Assembly (NCBI RefSeq): GCF_963668385.1 | Contig: NZ_OY764327.1 | Span: 5,774,724-5,838,723, forward strand | Direction of reading: 5' to 3' | Source: an uncultured Carboxylicivirga sp. | GTDB lineage: Bacteria > Bacteroidota > Bacteroidia > Bacteroidales > Marinilabiliaceae | Length of the DNA stretch: 64,000 nucleotides | Shown: piece by piece, positions 45,721 to 54,673 of the stretch | Position numbering within the stretch: the stretch's first letter is position 1 | Layout of the letters: every line of letters begins with the position of its first letter | Notes under the pieces: model-generated | What the model was told of the DNA's origin: nothing | The model's input: the letters and a program-made list of their open reading frames with translations, nothing else | The model's database searches: none | Position numbers and translations under genes: made by a program

Positions 45721-46553
45721 AGTCCGTAGCGCAAAGTCCGCGAGCTAACAGCTAGCAGCCATCAGCTAGTAGCTACTTTCTGCCTTCTGCCTATCAAACT
45801 TCTGCCTCACTACTAACTACTGACTTCTGACTAACAACCAGTCCCAAAGGGACGCCTGTGTTGATGAGTCCGTAGCGCAAAGTCCGGAGTCCATGAGCTA
45901 GAAGCAACTTCTGCCTCTCTACTGACTACTGACTACTGACTAACAACTAGTCCCGAAGAGACGCCTGTGTTGATGAGTCCGAAGCGCAAAGTCCAAAGTC
46001 CGTGAGCTAACAGCTAGCAGCCATCAGCTAGTAGCTACTTTCTGCCTTCTGCCTATCAAACTTCTGCCTCACTACTAACTACTGACCACTGACTAACAAC
46101 TAGTCCCGAAGGGACGCCTGTGTTGATGAGTCCGTAGCGCAAAGTCCAAAGTCCGTGAGCTAACAGCTAGCAGCCATCAGCTAGTAGCTACTTTCTGCCT
46201 TCTGCCTATCAAACTTCTGCCTCACTACTAACTACTGACCACTGACTAACAACTAGTCCCGAAGGGACGCCTGTGTTGATGAGTCCGTAGCGAAAAGTCC
46301 GGAGTCCGATAGCTAGTAGCAACTTCTGCCTCTCTATTGACTACTGACTAAAAACCAGTCCCGGAGGGTCGTCTGTACGGATGAGTCCTTAGCGAAAAGT
46401 CCGGAGTCCGATAGCTAGTAGCAACTTCTGCCTCTCTACTATCTACTGACTACTGACTAACAACCAGTCCCGAAGCGACGCGTGTGTTGATGAGTCCGTA
46501 GCGCAGAGTCCGGAGTCCGCTAGCTAGTAGCTTCCTTCTGCCTCTCTACTGAC
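45721..46553. repeat. Compound tandem repeat, seven units, downstream of ltrA
   Basis: Units begin AGTCCGTAGCGCAAAGTCC. Starts: 45721, 45867, 45976, 46129, 46282, 46384 and 46493, with lengths 146, 109, 153, 153, 102, 109 and a truncated last unit. Long units contain AGCTAACAGCTAGCAGCC, CTGCCTTCTGCC and CACTACTAACTACTGAC; short units lack the middle. All full units end with a small hairpin GTCCC-GAA-GGGAC followed by GCCTGTGTTGATG. The last unit runs into the ltrA stop codon. Units 3 and 4 are almost identical, which points to recent duplication. Confidence 0.85.
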
Positions 46554-47769
46554 CATCAACGCTATCGTTTTGTTGCTGTAAATAATGTCGAACCCACACT
46601 TTGAATCCGAAATAAACAGGTGCAAGCATAATAACATCCAATAGAAGTAGTAAAATTTGAATTTTCAGATTCAGAAAAAACAACAAACCAGATAGCAAGG
46701 CAGCTACAGCTGTAATGGTTTGCCCAACATGATTAATTGCCCTTGTATTTTCAGTGGTACGTAAAGTAAAAAACATCGTCGAGATGCTTAGATATACCAC
46801 TGCGATTCCTCCTGTTAGCAGCAGCTTTACACCTTGATCAACCTCTGAACTGGAAGCAGTTATATTAATGGTAGCCGCACCAATTGTAGTAATACCAATG
46901 GTTAAAGGCATATGCAAATACCCCCATATATATTCAACTAAGTGAATACTTTTAGGCTTTTGATTTGAAATATAATCGAAATAAACCCACCAGATTCCAA
47001 CACCTATCGACATGGATAAAAAAGCCACCAAGCCTGAAACAAAACTTAAATTACCATTGGAAATTAAACCATTAACAACTCCAACAACCACTTCACCCAA
47101 AACAATAATGGTAATTAGGCCAAAACGTTCAATAATAGAAGGAGATAAACCTATTGATTTATCAACCTGAGCCTGTATTTCAGGCTTATTAATACCAATA
47201 GAGTAAAGTAAAAAAGGTTGAATAACAATGATAATAAACGATGCGTACCACATATAAAATTGAATTGGAGGAGCCACAAATAGTGACCCCAACATTATAG
47301 CAGTACTTATTAAGTAAGAGAAGGCATAGGGATTAGAAAGTGGTTTATGATCGGGATCGTGGTAACCGGTACGATACCACAACACAGTTATTATCAATAA
47401 AAACACACAGTACGAAATAGTAAAACCAATGGCTCCTTCGGTAAAAGCATTATGAATAAAAATTGCCATAGCAGTTACCGCAAACATCTGTAAAAAAGTA
47501 ACTACACGAGTTTTAATATCGTTATTACCGTGCAAATCGTGATAAATTGCTCCGTTGTACCACCCCCACCATACAACCAAAAATAAAAACACAAACTCGC
47601 CAAACGACGTCCAACTAATATCGACTGCCAATTTATGCGACAATTGAGCAATAATAGCAACGTAAATCAAATCGTAAAACAGCTCTAAAAAGCTTACTTT
47701 TCTATCCTCTTCCTGATCGGCATAACGCTTTGGCTTTTGCCACCACAACCTGTAGTTCTTATTCTTCAT
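46546..47769 (-). CDS. ltrA: Low-temperature-requirement A family membrane protein
   Basis: 407 residues with about 11 membrane helices and the LtrA family pattern: VSFLELFYDLIYVAIIAQL near the start, ERFGLITIIVLGEVVVGVV in the middle and GYLHMPLTIGITTIGAA later. The molecular role of LtrA proteins is not known. ATG at 47769 (MKNKNYRLWW) is preferred over a TTG at 47796. The gene is an island in a repeat field: its TAG stop is made by the repeat sequence on one side, and three more repeat units begin about 110 nt upstream of its start. Confidence 0.88.
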   Translation of the reverse strand: MKNKNYRLWWQKPKRYADQEEDRKVSFLELFYDLIYVAIIAQLSHKLAVDISWTSFGEFVFLFLVVWWGWYNGAIYHDLHGNNDIKTRVVTFLQMFAVTAMAIFIHNAFTEGAIGFTISYCVFLLIITVLWYRTGYHDPDHKPLSNPYAFSYLISTAIMLGSLFVAPPIQFYMWYASFIIIVIQPFLLYSIGINKPEIQAQVDKSIGLSPSIIERFGLITIIVLGEVVVGVVNGLISNGNLSFVSGLVAFLSMSIGVGIWWVYFDYISNQKPKSIHLVEYIWGYLHMPLTIGITTIGAATINITASSSEVDQGVKLLLTGGIAVVYLSISTMFFTLRTTENTRAINHVGQTITAVAALLSGLLFFLNLKIQILLLLLDVIMLAPVYFGFKVWVRHYLQQQNDSVDGQ

Positions 47770-47881
47770 CACATAGATTTGTTCGGCGATAATCAATACA
47801 CTAAATTAAAAACAATTGCTCACTCAGCAAGAATATGAATAGAAGAACTGAGTAATAAGATGCGATAATCAATATGTATTT

Positions 47882-48275
47882 AGTCCGTAGCGCAGAGTCC
47901 GTAGTCCGCGAGCCAACAGCTAGCAGCTTCCTTCTACCTCTCTACTATCTACTAACTACTGACTAACAACTAGTCCCGAAGGGACGCCTGTGTTGATGAG
48001 TCCGAAGCGCAAAGTCCAAAGTCCGTGAGCTATCAGCTAGCAGCCATCAGCTAGTAGCTACTTTCTGCCTTCTGCCTATCAAACTTCTGCCTCACTACTA
48101 ACTACTGACCACTGACTAACAACTAGTCCCGAAGAGACGCCTGTGTTGATGAGTCCGAAGCGCAAAGTCCTAAGTCCGTGAGCTATCAGCTAGCAGCCAT
48201 CAGCTAGTAGCTACTTTCTGCCTTCTGCCTATCAAACTTCTGCCTCACTACTAACTACTGACCACTGACTATTAA
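47882..48275. repeat. Compound tandem repeat, three units, upstream of ltrA and hutI
   Basis: Same family and orientation as 45721-46553: units at 47882 (117 bp), 47999 (153 bp) and 48152 (truncated after ACTGACTATTAAC). The 153-bp unit matches units 3 and 4 of the other block almost base for base, so the two blocks were once one array or exchanged by recombination. Fills the ltrA-hutI gap (47797-48376). Confidence 0.85.
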
Positions 48276-48376
48276 CTACCTTCTAACATTATACCTCCTG
48301 ATTGACCAAAATCATAAGCACACTATTAGATAATGCCTTACCTTTATTTTTTTACAAATCGAGCAGATATCGCAAT

Positions 48377-49627
48377 ATGAATAACCTGATAATAAAAAAT
48401 ATTAAAAGCCTGATTCAAACCGAAGAGCAGCACCGTTTGTATGTTTCCGGAAACGATATGGCTAAGCTACCTACAATAGATGATGCCTGGCTGGAAGTAA
48501 AAGACGGACTGATCCACAATTATGGGGTGATGAGTCATTTTGCGGCTCAGCAATTTGCCAGCGATGCAAAAGTTATAGATGCATCTGATCGATTGGTTCT
48601 GCCAGCCTGGTGCGATTCGCATACACATTTGGTGTATCCCAAAAGCAGAGATGTAGAGTATGTTGATAAGATAAAAGGCTTTAGTTATGAGGAGATTGCC
48701 AAACGTGGTGGCGGTATTTTAAACTCGGCCAAGCTGATGCAGACAGCCAGCGAAGATCAATTGTTTGAAGATGCCATGCAACGACTTCAGGAGATTATCC
48801 GCTGGGGTACCGGAGCGGTAGAAATTAAGAGTGGCTACGGACTTACTTTAGAAAGCGAATTAAAGATGCTACGTGTGATCAAGCGATTGAAAGAAGCCTC
48901 TCCCCTCACCATCAAAGCAACTTTTTTGGGTGCTCATTCTATACCCATGGAATACCGTGGTAAGCAAGAACAATATGTTGATTTAATCATTAACGAGATG
49001 CTTCCGGCGGTAGCAAAAGAAAAGCTGGCCGACTATGTGGATGTGTTCTGCGATGTGGGCTTCTTTACTGTTGAAGATACCGACCGCATATTAAACGCAG
49101 CTGCCAAATACGGCCTCATTCCTAAGATTCATGCCAACGAGTTAGATTATTCAGGAGGCATACAGATAGGCGTTCAGCACAAAGCTTTATCGGTCGATCA
49201 CCTTGAATTTACCGGCGACGACGAAATCAAGGTACTGAAAGATTCGGGAACCATGCCAACCATCCTGCCCGGAGCTGCTTTCTTCCTGAATATGGCCTAT
49301 GCCCCGGCACGTAAAATGATGGATGCTGGTTTGCCCGTTGCATTAGCATCTGATTATAATCCGGGTTCGTCACCGTCGGGCAATATGCAGCTAATTATGT
49401 CCATGGGAAGTGTTCTGTACCGCATGCTACCCCAAGAGGTGATTAATGCAGTAACCAAAAACACGGCTTATGCCATGGGAGTTGACAAAGAAGTGGGTTC
49501 GATTATGAAAGGCAAAAAAGCCAACCTCGTAATCACCAAACCCATCCCCGGCATCGAATACCTGCCCTATGCCTATGGCGAAAATAAGGTGGAAACAACG
49601 ATTTTAAATGGAGTTATTATTAAATAG
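48377..49627 (+). CDS. hutI: Imidazolonepropionase
   Basis: Third step of histidine degradation: imidazolonepropionate to formiminoglutamate. 416 residues, amidohydrolase fold with metal ligands in WCDSHTHLVYP, KIHANELDYSG and SVDHLEF, and the catalytic Asp in LASDYNPGSSPSG. Start set at 48377 (MNNLIIKNIKSL); the frame extends 25 residues further up but that part is not family-like and lies next to the repeats. Followed 97 nt later by ftcD. hutH and hutU are not in the window. Confidence 0.94.
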   Translation: MNNLIIKNIKSLIQTEEQHRLYVSGNDMAKLPTIDDAWLEVKDGLIHNYGVMSHFAAQQFASDAKVIDASDRLVLPAWCDSHTHLVYPKSRDVEYVDKIKGFSYEEIAKRGGGILNSAKLMQTASEDQLFEDAMQRLQEIIRWGTGAVEIKSGYGLTLESELKMLRVIKRLKEASPLTIKATFLGAHSIPMEYRGKQEQYVDLIINEMLPAVAKEKLADYVDVFCDVGFFTVEDTDRILNAAAKYGLIPKIHANELDYSGGIQIGVQHKALSVDHLEFTGDDEIKVLKDSGTMPTILPGAAFFLNMAYAPARKMMDAGLPVALASDYNPGSSPSGNMQLIMSMGSVLYRMLPQEVINAVTKNTAYAMGVDKEVGSIMKGKKANLVITKPIPGIEYLPYAYGENKVETTILNGVIIK

Positions 49628-49724
49628 CTGATAGCTATTGGCTACTAGCCGCTAGCTTATTTACATGAATCCTTAACAATACAAATAAACAGCTAAACAA
49701 ATCGACAAATAAACACAAAGATAT

Positions 49725-51416
49725 ATGCAACAATTAATAGAATGCGTTCCAAACTTCAGCGAAGGATGCGATATGACCATCATCGAAAAAATAACCGATG
49801 AAATAAAAAAGATCGACGGTGTTAAACTGATTGATGTTGATCCGGGGCAAGCCACCAACCGTACTGTAATAACCATGGTAGGTACACCTGACGAAGTTTG
49901 CGAAGCCGCTTTTCAGGCAGTTAAAAAAGCACAAGAGCTGATTGATATGCGCCACCATAAAGGAGCCCATCCCCGCTTTGGTGCTACCGATGTTTGTCCG
50001 CTGGTTCCGGTGGCCAACATCAGCATGGAAGAAACCGTTGAATATGCTCACAAACTGGCTGAACGAATCGGAACGGAGTTAAATATTCCTATTTATTGCT
50101 ACGAATTTGCAGCCAAAGAAGATAAACGTAAAAACCTGGCATCGTGCCGCGAAGGTGAATACGAAGCGGTTCCTAAACGTATTGGTACAGCTGAGTGGAA
50201 ACCCGATTTTGGTCCAGATGCATGGAACGAGAGTGTTGCTAAATCGGGCGTTACGGCTGTTGGAGCCCGCAACTTTTTAATTGCTTATAATGTCAACCTC
50301 AACACCACTTCAACCCGTCGTGCCAACGCCATTGCTTTTGATGTGCGTGAGCGCGGACGCGTAAAACGCGAAGGTAATCCGGTAACCGGCAAAATTGTAA
50401 TCGATGAAAAAGGTAATCCGGTGATGAAACCCGGTATGCTAAAATCGGTGAAAGGTATTGGTTGGTTTATTGAGGAATATGGCGTTGCTCAGATTTCGAT
50501 GAACCTCACTGATATTACCGTTACTCCTTTGCATGTGGCTTACGATGCCGTTTACGAGCGTGCCAATGCCCGTGGAGTACGCGTAACCGGTTCTGAGATG
50601 GTGGGCGTGGTGCCTTTACAAGCTATGCTCGATGCCGGTAAATACTTCCTTCGCAAGCAAGAGCGTTCAACCGGTATACCTGAAAGAGAAATCATTAAGA
50701 TAGCCGTTAAATCAATGGGGTTGGATGAGTTATATCCTTTCGATCCGGATAAAAAGATCATTGAATACATTCTGAAAGATGATCAGAAAAAGCTGATTGA
50801 CATGAATCTGACTGCCTTTGCCGACGAAACAGCATCGGAATCGCCTGCTCCGGGCGGAGGCTCCATCTCTGCTTATGTAGGATCGTTGGGTGCTGCTTTG
50901 GGAACCATGGTTGCCAATCTATCGGCTCACAAACGAGGCTGGGACGATCGTTGGGAAGAGTTCAGCAACTGGGCCGAAAAAGGCATGGCTATCCAAAGCG
51001 AATTATTGCGTTTGGTTGACGAAGACACCAATGCCTTCAATCGTATTATGGATGCTTTTGGTTTGCCCAAGGGAACCAACGAGGAAAAAGCAGCGCGCAA
51101 ACAAGCCATCGATGATGCCACTCGCTTTGCCATTGAAATACCATTTAAGGTGATGAAAAAATCGTACGAAGCATTTGAAATGATACGTGCAATGGCCGAA
51201 ACGGGCAATCCTAATTCAGTTACTGATGCCGGAGTTGGTGCTTTATGCGTAAGAAGTGCCGTGATGGGTGCCTACCTGAATGTGAAGATCAACGCCTCTG
51301 GTTTGGATGATAAAAGCTTTGTTGAGAGCATTCTGGCCGAAGGAAAAATGATTGAAGAAAAAGCCATTAAAGCCGAAAAAGAGATTCTGGAAATAGTAAA
51401 TCAGAAGATCGGATAG
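49725..51416 (+). CDS. ftcD: Bifunctional glutamate formimidoyltransferase / formimidoyl-THF cyclodeaminase
   Basis: 563 residues. N-terminal formiminotransferase (about 1-300; IECVPNFSEGCD, MRHHKGAHPRFGATDVCP with the catalytic His) moves the formimino group from formiminoglutamate to tetrahydrofolate. The C-terminal cyclodeaminase (about 360-563; FADETASESPAPGGGSISAY, NPNSVTDAGVGALCVRSAV) turns it into methenyl-THF and ammonia. The fused form is normal for Bacteroidota and animals. With hutI it makes the last two steps of histidine to glutamate. Confidence 0.95.
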   Translation: MQQLIECVPNFSEGCDMTIIEKITDEIKKIDGVKLIDVDPGQATNRTVITMVGTPDEVCEAAFQAVKKAQELIDMRHHKGAHPRFGATDVCPLVPVANISMEETVEYAHKLAERIGTELNIPIYCYEFAAKEDKRKNLASCREGEYEAVPKRIGTAEWKPDFGPDAWNESVAKSGVTAVGARNFLIAYNVNLNTTSTRRANAIAFDVRERGRVKREGNPVTGKIVIDEKGNPVMKPGMLKSVKGIGWFIEEYGVAQISMNLTDITVTPLHVAYDAVYERANARGVRVTGSEMVGVVPLQAMLDAGKYFLRKQERSTGIPEREIIKIAVKSMGLDELYPFDPDKKIIEYILKDDQKKLIDMNLTAFADETASESPAPGGGSISAYVGSLGAALGTMVANLSAHKRGWDDRWEEFSNWAEKGMAIQSELLRLVDEDTNAFNRIMDAFGLPKGTNEEKAARKQAIDDATRFAIEIPFKVMKKSYEAFEMIRAMAETGNPNSVTDAGVGALCVRSAVMGAYLNVKINASGLDDKSFVESILAEGKMIEEKAIKAEKEILEIVNQKIG

Positions 51417-51433
51417 AAATGCCATTAAAGTCT

Positions 51434-51457
51434 CCCCTTCGTTTCTTAACGAAGGGG
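51434..51457. terminator. Hairpin between ftcD and the PAS kinase, copy 1
   Basis: CCCCTTCGTT (51434-51443) / AACGAAGGGG (51448-51457), 10-bp perfect stem, 17 nt after the ftcD stop and followed by TATTTCCC. An almost identical hairpin with similar flanks occurs at 53872-53895, on the other side of the kinase gene. Confidence 0.65.
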
Positions 51458-51543
51458 TATTTCCCAACGAAGAGGCATTCTTATATCAATTCCTATTTAT
51501 ACTTAAGCCATTTAAGAACAACAACGAATCAAAAAATTGCCCC

Positions 51544-53733
51544 TTAAATTTTAATTGTAAAATAAAAATGGGCGCCTTTTTCAACGTCTGATTTTATATT
51601 AATCTGCCCCCCTAATAAATCAACACATGCTTTTGCAATGGCAAGGCCTAATCCGGTTCCTCCGTATATTTTTTCTGTAGTTGTTTTGGCTTGTTGAAAG
51701 CGCTCAAATACGAGTTGCCGTTTATCTTCGGGTATACCAATTCCCGAATCAATAACACTAAATTTCAAGTAATCGTTTTCTCTTTTACAATTCACTTTAA
51801 CAAAACCTTCGTCGGTAAATTTTATTGCATTACTAATTAAATTGATCAGGATTTGCTTCAACCTCATTTCGTCCGTTTCAACCTCCATACTTACATCTGC
51901 ACAATTAAATGCAAGTGCTAAATGATCTTTGCCTCGTGTAACTAAATAAGATGTAAAAAACTCATGCAATTCACCCAAAAGATCAATAATATGAACTTTA
52001 CTTTTTACAATTTTAATCTGCCCTGATTCAATTTTTGAAATATCAATTATATCGTTGATTAACTCCAAAAGATGCTCTCCACTATTATGGATAATATCTA
52101 AATACTTTTCTATTTCTTCAGGGGTATTGCCTCCGTTTTTAAGTATAGTTGAAAAACCAATAATAGCATTCATCGGAGTGCGTATCTCGTGACTTACATT
52201 AGCAATAAATGTTGATTTAAAAACATCACTCTGCTCTGCTTTTTCTTTGGCCTCAATTAAGAGTTTTTGGTAATTATGTCTATCGGTAATATCCTGTATA
52301 ACACCATATACTCTGTTAAGATTATTATTGCCATCCACCTCTACAAAACCACTCACAAAAACATAAATAACTTCACCGTTTTTCTTTACAGCTCGATGTT
52401 CATGTTCGTAAAAACAATTTTCTTGAGCTGCTTTTTCAATAACCAATCGAACACTAAAATAATCCTCCTCCGGCATAATAGCTGCAAGCGTATCAAAATC
52501 CAATTCCAACTCCCCTTTATCATACCCAAATATATGGTACACTTCATCACTCCAAACAACTGTTCTATCTTTATACGAAAGTTCGAAATTACCTATTTTA
52601 GCAACACGTTGCGATTCTCGCAGTATTCGTTCGTTTTTAAGAATTGTCATTTCATAATTCTTCTGTTCTGTAATATCTCGTACAAAACTTAAAGCATAGG
52701 GCTTTGAATTTATCCACACAAAAAGACTATTAACGTCTACAGGTATTATTTCTCCATTCTTTTTCCGATGGCGGGCTTCAAACGAGATATTCTTCATCCC
52801 TTTTGTGGCATAAAATTCATCCAGATTGAAGCGTTGATCATCCTCAATAAAATCAATATCAACATCAAAAATAGATAGCTTGCGCAACTCATCTTTGGTA
52901 TATCCCAGCATATTGCAAGCTCCGTTATTCACATATTGAAAATGGATATCATATAAATTACCCCAATAAATACCTTCTGTTATATATTCAAGAGCTATAT
53001 GCAACTTATCCTTATACTGTGTACTTTCATTGTCCTTTTGTATAAATTTCACATATAGAATTACCAATCCTTTTGCACGAGTCTCCTTTGTTGAAACAAT
53101 ATGAATTTCTACCGACAAAGCCTCACCATTCTTTCCGGCAAACTCAGAATACAAACATGATGATATATCTGCATCTTTCAAAAAAAATGTATACCAATCG
53201 GTTTTAAATACTTTTTCTGTCAGATTTCGGTCTAAATCAAATATTTTTAAATGGCTTAACTCCTCTTGAGTGTATTTTAAATTATTACAAAAAGTTTTAT
53301 TTGCGTATTGAATAACACCCGCCTGACTTATCCAAACAATACCATTAATATTATTATCGATTGATACTTTAACGGCATCGGCATCAACATCTTTTTTGTA
53401 CTCAACTAAATTGCCTATAACAAACACATAATCCTGAATCTGTTTTAAATCGATGTTTATGGCCTTGTAATTTGAATTCTTATTTTTTAGTTGATAAGTA
53501 TAATTAGAGTTGTTATTCTGTGAGAGTAATTGATCCCATTTTTGGTTGAATTCTTCCTGATGAATTAATTCTACAATATTTGTACAATATTTCGCCCCTG
53601 ATTCTTTTACCCAAACATTTTCCCATTCTTTATTAACCTTAAGCAGATCACCTTTCAAATTAGTGATACAACAAGGCATTTGGTTTTCGTTAAAGAAAAA
53701 TTCATATAGCTTATTCCCCCATTCGCCCGACAT
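51544..53733 (-). CDS. Soluble multi-PAS histidine kinase
   Basis: 729 residues, no membrane helix, so a cytoplasmic sensor. Four PAS-type domains (about 10-110, 120-235, 245-360, 375-490); the third and fourth have clear PAC endings (RHRKKNGEIIPVDVNSLFVW, SFVRDITEQK; GVIQDITDRHNY). Then HisKA (IANVSHEIRTPMNAIIGF, about 515-575) and HATPase (VIDSGIGIPEDKRQ, GGTGLGLAIAKA). No receiver and no adjacent response regulator. The gene is bracketed by two copies of one hairpin with matching flanks. Confidence 0.93.
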   Translation of the reverse strand: MSGEWGNKLYEFFFNENQMPCCITNLKGDLLKVNKEWENVWVKESGAKYCTNIVELIHQEEFNQKWDQLLSQNNNSNYTYQLKNKNSNYKAINIDLKQIQDYVFVIGNLVEYKKDVDADAVKVSIDNNINGIVWISQAGVIQYANKTFCNNLKYTQEELSHLKIFDLDRNLTEKVFKTDWYTFFLKDADISSCLYSEFAGKNGEALSVEIHIVSTKETRAKGLVILYVKFIQKDNESTQYKDKLHIALEYITEGIYWGNLYDIHFQYVNNGACNMLGYTKDELRKLSIFDVDIDFIEDDQRFNLDEFYATKGMKNISFEARHRKKNGEIIPVDVNSLFVWINSKPYALSFVRDITEQKNYEMTILKNERILRESQRVAKIGNFELSYKDRTVVWSDEVYHIFGYDKGELELDFDTLAAIMPEEDYFSVRLVIEKAAQENCFYEHEHRAVKKNGEVIYVFVSGFVEVDGNNNLNRVYGVIQDITDRHNYQKLLIEAKEKAEQSDVFKSTFIANVSHEIRTPMNAIIGFSTILKNGGNTPEEIEKYLDIIHNSGEHLLELINDIIDISKIESGQIKIVKSKVHIIDLLGELHEFFTSYLVTRGKDHLALAFNCADVSMEVETDEMRLKQILINLISNAIKFTDEGFVKVNCKRENDYLKFSVIDSGIGIPEDKRQLVFERFQQAKTTTEKIYGGTGLGLAIAKACVDLLGGQINIKSDVEKGAHFYFTIKI

Positions 53734-53871
53734 ACTACCTGTCTTATTAAATTTTACTTATAACCTGCGTGTAATATAGCCTATTATCTTAAGTAAGGTA
53801 AGAAAAATCAATCGTAAGTTCAATCTCGTCAACAAACAAATGATTTTATAGAAGTACATTTAAACCCCACT

Positions 53872-53895
53872 CCCCTTCGTTTCCCAACGAAGGGG
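53872..53895. repeat. Hairpin copy 2 on the far side of the PAS kinase
   Basis: CCCCTTCGTT (53872-53881) / AACGAAGGGG (53886-53895), same orientation as 51434-51457. Both copies have CT before the stem and TATCAATTCCTATT a few tens of bases after it, so they form direct repeats around the kinase gene. Nearby 53958-53990 (CTCTGCCTTTCAGACTAACAA) resembles a scrap of the 45.7-kb repeat family. Confidence 0.65.
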
Positions 53896-54014
53896 CATAC
53901 TGCCTATCAATTCCTATTGATCAATTGAAAATCGATTAATCAACACATAAACTTTTGCCCTCTGCCTTTCAGACTAACAAACTATTATTACATTAGCCCT
54001 AAACAAAGAATATC

Positions 54015-54428
54015 ATGCGCGTACTTATCTTTTACACTAAATCGTTTAGCTATACCCCTCAAGTAAAAAATCTGGAGAGTGCTCCCGATCCGGGCGAAGC
54101 CAAATCATTTGAAGACTGCCTGCTTGCCTGTATTCAAATTGAAGAAACCGATGAACAAAAAGATGTAAAAAGCCGTGAAAAGAAACTGGTAAACCATTTA
54201 AAATGGGCCGCACGTAAGAATAACACCCAGCGAATAGTACTGCATTCTTTTGCGCATTTGGGAGAATCGAAAGCCAATGTTGAATTTACTAAACAGGTAT
54301 TTGATGCCGCTCAAAAACGATTGGAGAATACCGAGCACGAAGTTGCTCAAACACCATTCGGTTATTTTCTTGATTTGAATATTAATGCTCCCGGATTTTC
54401 GCTGGCACGCATTTGGGCAGAACTGTAA
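54015..54428 (+). CDS. Free-standing archaeal-type ThrRS editing domain
   Basis: 137 residues matching the N-terminal editing domain of archaeal threonyl-tRNA synthetases (D-aminoacyl-tRNA deacylase-like fold): MRVLIFYTKSF at the first strand, NNTQRIVLHSFAHLGESKAN, then HEVAQTPFGYFLDLNINAPG. In archaea this domain removes Ser mischarged on tRNA-Thr. A stand-alone version in a bacterium could act in trans on mischarged tRNA-Thr or tRNAs with other amino acids (inference). Single gene; a worn duplicate of its last about 30 bases follows at 54491-54523. Confidence 0.8.
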   Translation: MRVLIFYTKSFSYTPQVKNLESAPDPGEAKSFEDCLLACIQIEETDEQKDVKSREKKLVNHLKWAARKNNTQRIVLHSFAHLGESKANVEFTKQVFDAAQKRLENTEHEVAQTPFGYFLDLNINAPGFSLARIWAEL

Positions 54429-54571
54429 TGAATGTTGAATTGCCTAGTTGCTGATTTGTTTGATTGTAAGTAAGCACTGCAATTAACCAATCACTGGCAC
54501 GTATTAGGACTGAACTGCAGATGATTATTCAATTAACAATGGTTCAATTATCGATTTATTTACCAACCCTA

Positions 54572-54673
54572 AGTTGTTTAATTGTTAAATTGGCCAACTG
54601 TTGAATTGTTAAAACACATCCATTTCAATTCAACAACTCTACGCCTAAACAACTCAACAATTAAACTACAACT
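54572..54673. repeat. Long AT-rich inverted repeat between convergent genes
   Basis: Nested arms: AGTTGTTTAATTGTT (54572-54586) pairs with AACAATTAAACTACAACT (54656-54673, three extra bases), and AACTGTTGAATTG (54596-54608) with CAATTCAACAACT (54626-54638). The right arm overlaps the last codons of the gene at 54666. It could act as a two-way terminator, though no clean T run is present. Confidence 0.5.

Noticed and set aside
45861..46490. GTTGATGAGTCCGTAGCG(A/C)AAA in each repeat unit looks like a hammerhead ribozyme core (CUGAUGAG...GAAA).
   Set aside because: Stem II cannot form: the GTCC after GATGA would need GGAC before GAAA but the sequence has AGTCC. No stem I/III pairing around a cleavage site is seen, and the C of CUGAUGA is replaced by T.
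45721..48275. CRISPR array
   Set aside because: Units are 102-153 bp with similar sequence throughout and no short constant repeat with unique spacers; no cas gene is present.
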